A stretch of 64,000 nt of DNA from the NCBI GenBank assembly GCA_905160935.1, contig CAJHZI010000685.1, positions 12,501 to 76,500 on the forward strand, given 5' to 3'. A program made the position numbers and the translations under genes. How positions within the stretch are numbered: position 1 is the stretch's first letter; the number at the start of each line of letters is the position of its first letter. The notes below the pieces were generated by a model. That model had not been told where the DNA came from. It searched no databases and saw only the letters and a program-made list of their open reading frames with translations. Origin of the DNA: Enchytraeus crypticus (taxonomy: Eukaryota > Annelida > Clitellata > Enchytraeida > Enchytraeidae). Positions 10,180 to 22,900 of the stretch are shown one piece after another.

Positions 10180-13100
10180 TCAGTCGTGATTACTTTCCAG
10201 CACACTAGCTGCCTGAGCGAGCCAACTCAACTGGTTTCCGCTGGATAGAACCGGTTTATCAACACTGCCCCGCCTCCACGTCATGTCAGAGCTTTCATTG
10301 GTCACTTTACTCAAATCAAAATTATTCCGATCAGCTGATTGGCTAACAGATTCGCCAGCTCGTAGCAGAGAGTTTTCATCTGTTGACGCAGCAGCAGCGC
10401 TAAAGGCCACAGCTGCAGCTGCTGTTGTATTAGCAGCTGCTCTCACAGCAACAGAGTCATCAGCTGTCAGCTGCTGTACAGCAGCTCCTCTAGACGCAGC
10501 TGCTACAGCTGGAATGTTGATTAGTAAACCGGTTGAGGCACTGTGCTGACCTCTAATCTGAATATTGCTCATTCCAGTTAAACTGGTTTTGACCAGCGCA
10601 GACTGGCTGACAGGAACCAGCTGTATAGTTCCGTCAGCAGACTTCTGAATGAAGACCTGAGAAGGCCTGGGCCCCGCAGCCCCCTGAATCTGTCCGCGAA
10701 CTAAATTATACCCCTGTATAATGCCCCCACGAACTGGCCCCGCATTTATGCCTAGTCTGATTTGATTGACAGCTGATTGACCTGATATGATCTGTGAGAC
10801 AGCAGCAGCAGTGGTAGGAGGCGTGGCTGTGATCAGGGGACCCAGCAATTTGATTGGCTGATGTGTAGTCACGTGATCCACAGACACTGTAGGCCTAGCG
10901 CTCAGCCCGGCCGATGCTCTCAATAGAACCAGCCCACCGGCTCCTGACCTCACTATCTGCACTCCAGCCAGGGGCCGCGCACTCTCTGACTCCACCAGCC
11001 TTGCACTCAACGAACCGGTCACAACTGGATTCACCTGCTGAACGTTAAGTAAACCGGATGAATGGTGCGCACCGAGTGACCCTAAAATCGCTTGATTTCC
11101 AGGTCGAGAAGTAAGTGCTACAGACACGGCACTTAAGGACGTCACGTGACTCGATCCACTGGAGCTCAGCGAGCTTCTCACCCTCAGCAATCCTTGATTA
11201 GCAGGTTGTGCACCAATCGACCCCACCAAAACTGGATTAATAGGTCGCGTACCAAGTGACCCTAACACAATAGGGTTCATAGGTCGCGTACCAAGTGACC
11301 CCACCACCACAGGGTTCAAAGGTCGTGACCCCACGACAGAGTTCAATCCACCGGTTACCCCAACGGCTGAAACAATAACCTGAATCACTGCGCTCTGATT
11401 GGCTGAGGTCGTGGACCCACCGCTAGGGCTAGTGGAAGAACCCCCATGATCTAGCTGAGCGGCGGGTATGGGTGATTTCATCACCATGGTGGTTCTGGTT
11501 ACGTCGTGGGTTTGAGCCACAGGGTGCTGACTGGTTATAACCCTCAGAGAGATGGTTGGGGGGAGCGGGGAGGATAGCACGGTGGTGCCGAAGATGACCT
11601 TGTTTATTAGACTTTTGTCAGGAGCTGAGGCTGGAGCTAATCTCGCATTAGAGGCTGACGCAGCTGCCTGCTTTACACCCAACGCTGCTGCTCCTGCAGC
11701 TGCTGCTCCTGCAGCTGCAGGAGCAGCAGCTGCAGGAACAGCAGCTGCTCTCACTCCTAACACTGCTCCACGAGGTGCTGCCTCACTGCCCACAGCTGCT
11801 CTCACTCCTAACACCACTCCACGAGGTCCTGCCTCATTGCTGCCCACAGCAGCAGCAGCTGCTCCCACTCCTAACGTTGCACTGCCCACAGCTGCAGCAG
11901 CTGCAGGAGCTGTAGCAGCTGCAGGAGCTGCTGGCAGTAACATTCTAATTCCAGCAGGATTCATCTGCCTCACCAGCAATGCCCTCGTTGCTTCCACGGC
12001 TCTAGTGTTTCCTCCAGTAGCAACCGTTGTATGGACAACGGTTGCTTCAGCAACCGTTGCCTGGACACCGGTTGCTGCGGCAACGACAGAACCAGTTGCT
12101 GCGGCAGCGACAGATGGCGCGTGTGACGAGCGTCTAACGATCCTGAGCATCGTGGCCGTTCCACTTCTGCTGATGTCTATGGTTCCTCTACACTCAACCT
12201 CTACATCACTCAGCTGTTCTCTGCTGCTGGCCTCAGAGCAAGTGAAGCCCTGAGAGAACCCTGCCAGTATGTTAGCTACGTCACTCTCCGTCAACACCTC
12301 ACTGCTGATAACGTCTCCACGTGCTATGCCGCTGACAGTGTCTAAACTCGGTTCACCCGCAGACTGCCTCTCAGAGCCACCTTTAAGGTTTTCACTCAGT
12401 GCCGCACTGGTATTCTGTGAACAACCATCCCTACTGTCTACCAAGCCACAGTGAGCTGAGACTGAGGTCAAGCCAGCAGCGCCTGATGCAGCAGAGATAG
12501 CTGCTGCAGCTCCTAGCAGCTCCTTCACCGTCATTCCGCTCGAATACTTGGATCTCAGAACAGCTGTCTGACTTCCTCCAGCAGCTGCCTCAGCTGTATT
12601 GCTACCTACCTTGCTGTCCAGCTCAGCAGATCCCAGTGCTGCAGCAGCTGACTCAGCTGCTGTATTAGCTGTGATAGCAGCCGGGTCAGCTGCTGTATTA
12701 GCAGTGACAGCAGCAGCTACTGAAGTAACGGCAGCAGCTGAGTCAACAGCTGATCTCTGCAGTATAGTTAGAACTGACGGCGGCAGCTGTCCCAGTAAAT
12801 GACCCAGCTGAACTGTCGGTTGTTGTTGCTGTAACTTTTGAAGCAGCTGCTGCGGTAAGACCTGCAGCTTCTGTTGCAGCTGGCTCTGCTGCGTTGCATT
12901 GTTTTGCAGCAGATTCTGCTGAACCTGATTCTGTTGCAGCTGCTGCGAAAGCAACACTTGAAGGTTTACGTCTCGTTGCTGTTGCTTAGCCTGCAGGAGT
13001 GCCTGCTGTTGCTGCTGTTGCATATAAGTTTGCTGCTGTTGCAGCTGCAGCACAGGCTGTTGTAACCTCTGCTGCTGCTGCTGCTGCAGCACAGGGTCAG

Positions 13101-16100
13101 GTTGCTGCCCTTGAGCTGTCTGCTGTAGCTGCAACGTTCTCTGCAGTTGTTGCTGCTCCTGTTGTTGTAGCAGCTGCTGCAGCTGAGGCTGCTGCAACTG
13201 TACAGCTGCAAGCTGCTTCTGAGGTAAAAGCACTACCCTTGAAGACCCATCTGAAGCTCTCACTGTTGCAGCCGTTAGCAAGCCAGCGCTAGGTTGTTGA
13301 GATATTGCAGTGTCAGAGTTCTGAGAAATGACTGCTTGAATATTACCACTATTGTTAGAACCAGACATCATCAGCAACCTGGCAACAGAAGAGGAAGACA
13401 CTGGCTGAGCAACGGCTGCACTAGCTCTATCGTCCACTCCACCAATAAATCTAATGCTACCATCTGCAGACAGCGACACCTGCTGCAGCAGCTCTTGTTG
13501 AGTAGCTGGTGTAGCTGACAGCTGCTGCTGAAGCTGTTGAGCAGCTGGTTTAGCTGACAACTGCTGCAGCAGCTCTTGTTGAGCAGCTGTTGTAGCTGAC
13601 AACTGCTGCAGCAGCTGTTGTTGAGCAGCTGGTTTAGCTGACAACTGCTGCAGCAGCTGTTGTTGAGCAGCTGGTGTAGCTAACAACTGCTGCAGCAGCT
13701 GTTGCCGATCAGCTGGTGTAGCTGACAGCTGCTGCTGCGTTAATTGCGCTGCTTGCACTGACCTTTGTTGTTCTATTATTTGCCTTAGTTGCTGTAATCT
13801 TACTTGGACCTGCCCTTGTTGCAACGGTCCCAGCTGTTGCCCTTGTTGCTGCTGAGGTTGCACTTGTTGCAACAACCCCAATTGCCCCTGTTGTTGCTGC
13901 TGCTGAGGTTGCACTTGTTGAAAAGTATCTAACTGCTGCTGCCCAAGTAGTCTCACCTGAGATAGAAGTTGAGGTTGATGCTCTGGCTGTACCTGTTGTT
14001 GCTGCTGCACCTGTTGTTGCTGCCGCACCTGTTGTTGCTGCCGCACCTGTTGTTGCTGCTGCACATGTTGTTGCTGTTGCACCTGTTGTTGCTGATGCCC
14101 ATGTTGTTGCTGTTGCACCTGTTGTGGCTGTTGCACCTGTTGTTTAGACTCTGCGGAGGCAGCCTGCAGTCTAGCGACTAGCGCAGCTGCTGACTGACGG
14201 TTCTGCAGAAGCTGCTGCAAGCTCTCCACCGTCAGATACTGGTAGCCACCTCCCCCGGGCGTGGCTATTCTTATCAGACTGGGTTTACCCGGGGAAGTCT
14301 CGCCCACATTCTGAGTCATAGCCACGCCTCTGACCACGCCCCCAGCCACTCCTCCAGCATTACTAGCCACGCCCACAGAGAACAGATCCCTGACCACGCC
14401 TCCTACTGCACAACTAGCGACGCTGCTAATGCCACTCGCCACGCCCCCAGCAGCAAACCTCGCACTCTGACTGCTGAGCAGCAGCCCGGCAGCTGTGGTG
14501 GTCACGTGATCCAGCTGCTTGTCTTTCTGCTGCTGTCGCAGCACGCGGCGCCGTTGATTGCGCTGCAGCACCTGCGCCGGCGTCAGCGGCTTTCTCTGAC
14601 CCCGCCCCCTCCTCAGCAAATCTCCGCCTTCGTCACCAGCGCTCACATTCGATTGGCTGTCGCTAAAAGCATCCGCATCCCGATTGGACAATTGATTTTC
14701 AGACTGCGAGTGGTTGAGCCTGGGCGGAGAGCTGCTATTGGCTGAGCGTTTGAGGGCTCCTCTCCTGGGCTGAGTGAGAGCGGCGCAGCCTGCCTTACCA
14801 CTGCGGGTAGACCTGGTGGCCAGGGGGGACAGCTCCCCCACAGATCCTGAGGGGGCGGGGGAGACGCCACCCTGGTCTCTGGTGGGGGTGGGGACAGAGC
14901 TAGAGTTCCTGGAGGGAGTGAGATCATCCTGTAGACTGGAGTCCTGAGTCTCCTCGTCACAGGCTGACTGCCGCTCCAGTACCTGCTGTAGAAACCGTCA
15001 GCCATGACATAATTAGCCGTGACACAATCAGCCATGACACAATCAGCCGTGACACAATCATAATAATAATAATCTCCGATAATTTCTATAGTGGTGTCAT
15101 GGCCGGTATCCGGTCTTCGAGACAGTTTACAAGTTCCTGGCAGGTTATTATTTATCCTTCCATGGTTAATCATAACTTTGCTATTGATAGCGCCAATCGG
15201 CAGCAGGCTCTGATACAAGACTAACTTTCATGGGCCAAAGGGGATATTAATCATTACTTGACCGACCTGAGATTTGAACCCGATCAGCCGTGACACAATC
15301 AGCCGTGACACAATCAGCCGTGACACAATCAGCCGTGACACAATCAGTCGTGACACAATCAGTCGTGACACAATCAGTCGTGACACAATCAGTCGTGACA
15401 CAATCAGCCGTGACACAATCAGCCGTGACACAATCAGCCATGACACAATCAATCGTGACACAATCAGTCGTGACACAATCAGCCGTAACACAATCAGTCG
15501 TGACACAATCAGCCGTGACACAATCAGCCATGACACAATCAATCGTGACACAATCAATCGTGACACAATCAGCCGTAACACAATCAGCCGTGACACAATC
15601 AGCCGTGACACAATCAGTCGTGACACAATCAGTCGTGACACAATCAGTCGTGACACAATCAGTCGTGACACAATCAGTCGTGACACAATCAGCCGTGACA
15701 CAATCAGCCGTGACACAATCAGCCATGACACAATCAATCGTGACACAATCAGCCGTGACACAATCAGCCGTAACACAATCAGTCGTGACACAATCAGCCG
15801 TGACACAATCAGCCATGACACAATCAATCGTGACACAATCAGTCGTGACACAATCAGCCGTAACACAATCAGTCGTGACACAATCAGCCGTGACACAATC
15901 AGTCGTGACACAATCAGTCGTGACACAATCAGTCGTGACACAATCAGTCGTGACACAATCAGTCGTGACACAATCAGCCGTGACACAATCAGCCGTGACA
16001 CAATCAGCCATGACACAATCAGTCATGACACAATCAGTCGCGACACAATCAGCCGTGATACAACCAGACGTGACGCAATCAGCCGTGACACAATCAGTCG

Positions 16101-19100
16101 TGATGTAGTCAGTCGTGACACAATAAGCCATGACACAATCAGCCGTGACACAATCAGCCGTGACACAATCAGTCGTGACACAATCAGTCGTGACACAATC
16201 AGTCGTGATGTAGTCAGTCGTGACACAATAAGCCATGACACAATAAGCCATGACACAATCAGCCGTGACACAATCAGTCGTGACACAATCAATCGTGACA
16301 CAATCAGCCATGACACAATCAGTCGTGATACAATCAGTCATGACACAATCAGCCATGACACAATCAGCCATGACATAATAGGAGTTATAACATTAGATTA
16401 GACCAGCATGTATCGCATCTAATCTCTTCTAACAACAAATACCTTTAACTACACGTAACTAATAGTATAAGATAAGACCACACAGACCTCATGTTCCACC
16501 TCCTCTCTGTAGTTCTCTTGCTCTTTGCGCATAGAGATCTTCGTGGCTTTGCTGATCTGATTCAGTCTATTCTCGTAGGGAGCCAGCTCTGTCAGTAAGG
16601 CTGTCAGTCGCTCGTGCAGCTCCTCCACCCTTCCTCTCACTTCTGCCTTGTTCTCCCTCCTCCCTCTGCCTCGTCTACCTCCCTCCTGCGACAACAACAA
16701 CAACGGTATGCTTGCAGTAACCACTCCAGCAACAACAACAACAATAACAGTCTGCGTGCAATAACAACTCCAGCACATCAGCAACAACAACAACAGTCTG
16801 CGTGCAATAACCACTCCAGCAACAACAACAAAAACGACAGTCTGCGTGCAATAACCACTCCAGCACATCAGCAACAACAACAACAGTCTGCGTGCAATAA
16901 CCACTCCAGCAACTACAACAACAACAGTCTGCGTGCAATAACAACTCCAGCAACAACAACAACAACAGTCAGCTTTAAAAAACAACTCCAGCAAATCAGA
17001 AAATCAACAACAACAACAGTCAGCGTGCAATAATCACTCCAACAAATCAACAACAACAACAGTCTGCGTGCTCCTGTCGTCAATGACAACATCCTGTGAT
17101 GTTGAAATAAATGCAAGCCAACAAACAAAGTAGGTCCAAATATGGTGAAGATTCACTATATTAAAAAACGCATTCAAAAGGTAAGTAGTCAAAGGATATG
17201 TCATTTACAACTATTTGCATGATAGATCAAGGACACGACACCTCATAGGTAGGTGTCGTAACTCAGAAACACTGAGAGGTAAAGAGATACTGAAGAGATT
17301 GTTCTTTGTCTCTAGTACTGTTCACAGGAAATCAAAGCATGAGGCGATGAAAATAAATCAAAACAAATCAATAAATGACATAGAATCAATAATCGGAGGG
17401 TAATGAAAAGCATACAGGGGCAGGATTTAGTTCATTTGATACAGAATCTGCTCATCAACTATCACATGAACTACTATACATACTCGATCGTAATAACGCC
17501 ATAAGCAATTGTGGTCAACAATACCTGCATATTTATCAAAGACGATATAAATCAATTAACATGACAACAGAATAAAGTCTAGCTTACAGGCTTTTGTTGG
17601 GAAAAGCTGAATTCATCATCTTCAAGCTCAGAAGAAAATTTAGCGATAAGCTTCCTCAAGTCTTCTATGTTCTCTGCTACCAGCTCAAACTGTTCAAAGT
17701 CCGGCAACTACACATAAAACACATACACACATACACATAGAATCACATACACATACACATATAGAAATACATATACATATCATCATCATCATCTTTCCTT
17801 TAGTCCCAGTTTAACTAGGGTCGGGATACGAGTAGACAACCTCCAGTCCTCTCTATCCCATACCATATCATCAGCCAATCCCCTACACTCTTTTCTAATC
17901 GTTTTGTAAAATCTTGTATCAGTTTCTGGAGCCTGGGAACTCACCAACTGAAAGCTCTTTCTAACATTGGTTTGGATCTTAGTGCTTTAGTCGCCTTCTA
18001 ACAGTCACCGATTGGTCTATTCTTCAAGCAACCGGACACAATACGGGGAAACACATATACACATACAAATAGAAAAACATATACACATACACATACTAGA
18101 CATACATACACATATAAATATATTGAAAACAACACACTATTACTGCGCATAATAAATAAATTAATAATTAAAAGCATTTACATTCTAAATACTAAATAGC
18201 ATCGTACTATAATGTCCATATATTATCTCAACAATCAAACAATGATTGATGGATCCACTGATCCTTTGTACACAGGATCAGTTAATCAATTAGAGTTGGC
18301 CGCTCACTGCTCTTTCGACTCACTAAGTGCTGCTCTTTGAAGTGAGCAGCTCTCGCTCACAGCTCAGTAAGAGCTGCTCTCACTAGCAGTTCACAGTATT
18401 ATTTTGCACTGTGTCACATAACGACACAGTGCAGCATATGCAGCTCTGTTAGCCACAAGCTGCACGCTGTCGTATAACGACACAGGTGTAGCACGTTATC
18501 ATACAGCATGCTGCTATATAACTTTATATGGGCCTATACAACAGTATAGATCAACATGCAGAGCGGTGTAATAAAACTAAGTAAGAAATCACTATTACTC
18601 AGGCCATTTAGAGAAAGCCGCAGAAGCCGGCTGTCATGTAACATAATTATTACTATTATTAATTAAAATCGAAAGCTTATATGGCAGTGTCATGGCCGAA
18701 ATCGGTCTTCGAGACTACTTTACAGAAAGAATTCAATAACAATAAACTAAGTAAAAATCAAATGTAAATTTTGAATTTATATTTATTTACAATTGCGTCA
18801 AATTGTTTTTCTAAATGCAAATCTACCGCCATCAAACTGGCGATTTGTCTAACAGACAGTATGTATTGTACTGTATCAGGCAATTTTTGCAATAGTGCAC
18901 TACTAGGCCTATACTATTATCCTCTAAGTAAATCTGTAATTATATAATACGTAGCTATTTAGCAAATAGGCCTGCACTTAAGGGACTTTTATTTAAGTTA
19001 GTTTGAGTACATAAATATTTTTCTTCACACAGAGCCATTTCAGAGATGATGTATAGGTAAGACTGGTGACCTTGGAGTCCATGAAGTCACACAGTGATAC

Positions 19101-19861
19101 TAATAGCATTTATGATTTTTCAGATTATCTCTTCATCATTAGTATTTTGTATACTGTACATTCATCACACTTGTCAGTTTATAACACTCGCTCGTATATA
19201 GGGTTACCAGACGCCTAAAATAATATGGCCCAACGCCTAAATGCAACAAGCATACAAATAGCCCAATTGTGCATGAAACCCGCCCAACTGGCAACACTGT
19301 CTGACTCGAGCAGTAGACTACTAGAGGACCTAGACTACTAGAAGTGACGTAGGCCTACACATAGGCCCAGTGCAGTTACTGAAGTCAGCGTGAAAACCCT
19401 TGAGAGCAGTGTGCAGGTGAGCAGCTCAAAAGAGTCGGTTCACAGAGCTGTGCAAATCATTTATATGCTCCTCTCTAAGAAGTATTGTTAAGCACATCAC
19501 TACAATCAATCCTAATATATTAAAGATTACAGATTGATTGATTCACTGACCCAGTGTACTTTATAATTATAACAAATTACTCGCACACTTTATTGGGCCT
19601 ATTAAAATAATCAACTGCCTTACAAGCTAATTTAATCTATTAATTGATTGATTGATTGATTGATTATCATACCACTTCTTCATCCTCAGATTCCACATCT
19701 GATTCTACCCCTGCCTGTTCCACCCCTGCCTGTTCCACCCCTGCCTGTTCCACCCCTGCCTCTTCCACCCCTGCCTCTTCCACCCCTGCCTCTTCCACCC
19801 CTGCCTCTTCCATACACCCACCAACTCTACGCTGAACCCCACTCATCTGCCCATCAGGTAC

Positions 19862-19900
<39 letters not shown>

Positions 19901-22900
19901 GCCGCACTGATTCACCGCTAGCTTCACGTCGCAGCGAGATTCTCTCGTCTCAACCTCCTCCCGTTTCTCTGAGTCCACACAAGAATCCACACGTTCAGTG
20001 CAGTTCTCCATCTCACTCTTTACCACTTCTTTTTTATCATCAGCGCAAAGTCTCAACTCCAATTCTTCCTTCTTGATCCCCTCCTCCTCTTTAATATCAC
20101 TCGACAGAGGAAAGCCAGCACCGCCAGGCTGTATCGCAGGCAGCTCTATAGACTTCTCGTCAGAAGACAGCGTAGAGTTGTGCGGTGTCTTCATTTCCTC
20201 GCTATCCTTAGAGGCCGCACAAGATCCCACATGATCAACGCAGGTCACAATATCACTACCACTGTTGTTGTTGTTGTTGCTTAGGCTTTGATCACAAGAA
20301 TTCAGATTGTGTGAACTGTTTTCAAAATCCATATCGTCATCAGTTGTCGCAGTGGGTCCTGCATTGTTTGGAATAGAGTTTTCAGTTGCATAATTCACAT
20401 TGCCTTTCGTCCAGCGAGATCTCTTCTTGTTCCTTGTTCCCCTCGAGTCGTTCGGCTGAACTGAATCAGAGGTATCTTCAAAGTGATCCCCACTGGCCGC
20501 TTCCACGCTGCTCTTATTACCCTTGCTTGGTCTGCCTCGACCTCGCTTAGACACTGCAACCTCCGTCACGCTGGTTAACCGCTCAGCCACACCAGCCATC
20601 AGATTATCCTTTTCTTCCTCCGCGTGACTCTCGAGTCCTTCCATTTCAACTACTTCCTCAGCACCCACCTCATTCTTGTCTGCTTCCTTAGCACTCAAGC
20701 CTCCAAAAGAACTCCTATCAGTTGTTTCACACTGTTCCATTTCTGACAACACTTCTTCGAATTGACTTTCTTTCGTGAATGAATTTCCATCAGTAAATCT
20801 CCCTTCCTTTCTTTCCGTCGACTCTTTTTCGCCAACACTGAGCCGACTGGAGTCAGTGTCATCCTTTCTTCCTGAGCTATTTCTACCTCTCTTTCTACCT
20901 GGCTGAGATACGCTGGAGGCGGTTGATCTAGAAGACTCATATTTACTAACCGAACTGTCACCAGGGTGACCTGACAGAGGGCGCTTTCTACCAGAAGAGT
21001 TACCCCTCTCCCCACCACCTGACTTCAGTGAACCTTTGGTCGGCACCGCGTCCTTCATCGACTCCTCTAAGACCTTTCTGAGGGACCTCCTAGGATACCT
21101 GGACATCAGTCCGTCATCCAGCTCAAACAACGAGGATGCTGACGTCACAGCTGACGGCATTGCCTTGGAAACCGAAGACTCAATCACCTTAGCAACAGGA
21201 GATTTCCTTGACGATGGTAGTTTAGCAGAATGTGCGTTACTGTCGCTAGATCTTTTGCTGGTTCTTCCGTCGGACTTTTCCGACATATTGGAGAGAGAAG
21301 CTGAGGAGGAGTTTCGAGGTGGAAGAGTCTTATTCTCAGTTCTTCCGATGTTGTTGTTGCCAGCAACTCTTCTCAATGAACTGCGTGATTTTACTTCGTC
21401 TCTCTTCTCTTCTACTTCGCTATCACTTCCATCACTCTTCTCCACTACATTGCTGCCTCTACTGGAGTCATCGTCCTCAGATGATGACTCAGATGATGAC
21501 TCAGCCCTGCTCCTATTGGCTGTCGCTTGACCTTGTGACCTACTTGTGTTTCCACGACGACCACCTGAGCAACGAGCAACCTTGTAGCCCCGCCTCCTGG
21601 CTCTCTTCTTAACCACCTGTGCAGAAATTATAGCAATAATAATAATAATTATAATACTAATAATAATAATAATAATAATAATTAATATTATTATAATTAA
21701 TTAATAATAATATTAATAGTAATAATAATAATATTAATATTAAAATTAATAACGATAGTAATAACAATAAAGATAATAGTAATAATATAAGGATTTATTT
21801 TAAAGGCATTTTGTACTATCACATCATCTTCCCTTCAATCCCAGTTTAACCAGGGTCGGGATAAGAATAGACCTCCTCCTCTTCTCTCTGTCCCATACCA
21901 AATCATCAATCAAATGCCTATTTTTCCATTCATTTTGGAAAATTTTATAGCAAATTTCTGGAACCTAGGTGCTTACCAACCGAATGCCCTTTCTGACGTT
22001 GGTTTGGATCTTAGTGCTTTAGTCGCCTTCTACGTCAAGTGCAGTCACCGGTAGGTCTATTCTTCCAACTAACCGGACACAATACAGGGACCTCTTGCTT
22101 TGTCACACTGTCCTGTAAATTTTAACTAATGGGAAAAACCATAATAAAAATTCCAGCTTCTTTATCAAAATATATTAGCTGATCGTATCTAAAAGAAATA
22201 ATTATAAAATCATTAAATGTGACATCTGAGGTAGCGCCCCTTTGCCTTCTCCTACCAATACATAGCCGACTCATTGATGATACACATGCTCCAAGCATTT
22301 AACCTGCGGTGGCGCAGAAAACACTAAACAAGCAAGATGGTACTTTGTTTTAAATCATTTCACTTCATCTGAACAACATACATGTAAATATTAAATACTA
22401 GCAAACGAAATCATACAAAAAAAACGAAAGCAAACATCTGAGCAAACATTGATAAGCATTGATATGACAGATAAACTGAACTCCAACCTCATCTTCCTCG
22501 ACATTCTTGCGTTTAGTGGGCGTGTCCTCATCGCCTGACGGATAGGTGGGAGGGGCCTGTCGGTAGATACGCAGATCATCACCGCAGAACTGAGGAAAGT
22601 GGATGTAGGAGTATCCCCGAGCGTCCACTCCCAACAGATACTCTCTCTGATCTAATGCCGGCTGATCCTCTATAGCCTCCCCCAGAGACTCCTGAAACTC
22701 CTACGAGTCAATTAATCAGTCAGTCAGTTACTAAATCAATCGAGCAATCAATCAGTCAGCCAATCAATCAATTAGTTAATCAGTCAGTCAATCAATCAGT
22801 CAATCAACCAGTCAATCAATCAATCAGTCAGTCAGTCAATCAGTCTCGACAGCATGGGTGAGATGTCTATAGGATTATATAACCTTAAACGCATCTAACT

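Noticed and set aside
11552-12253. 233-residue Ala-rich open frame on the + strand
   Set aside because: Antisense shadow of the GC-rich BRD10 last exon.
15228-16401. Long open frames on both strands (up to 375 residues)
   Set aside because: Produced by a 15-bp minisatellite; pentapeptide repeats in several frames at once, inside a BRD10 intron.
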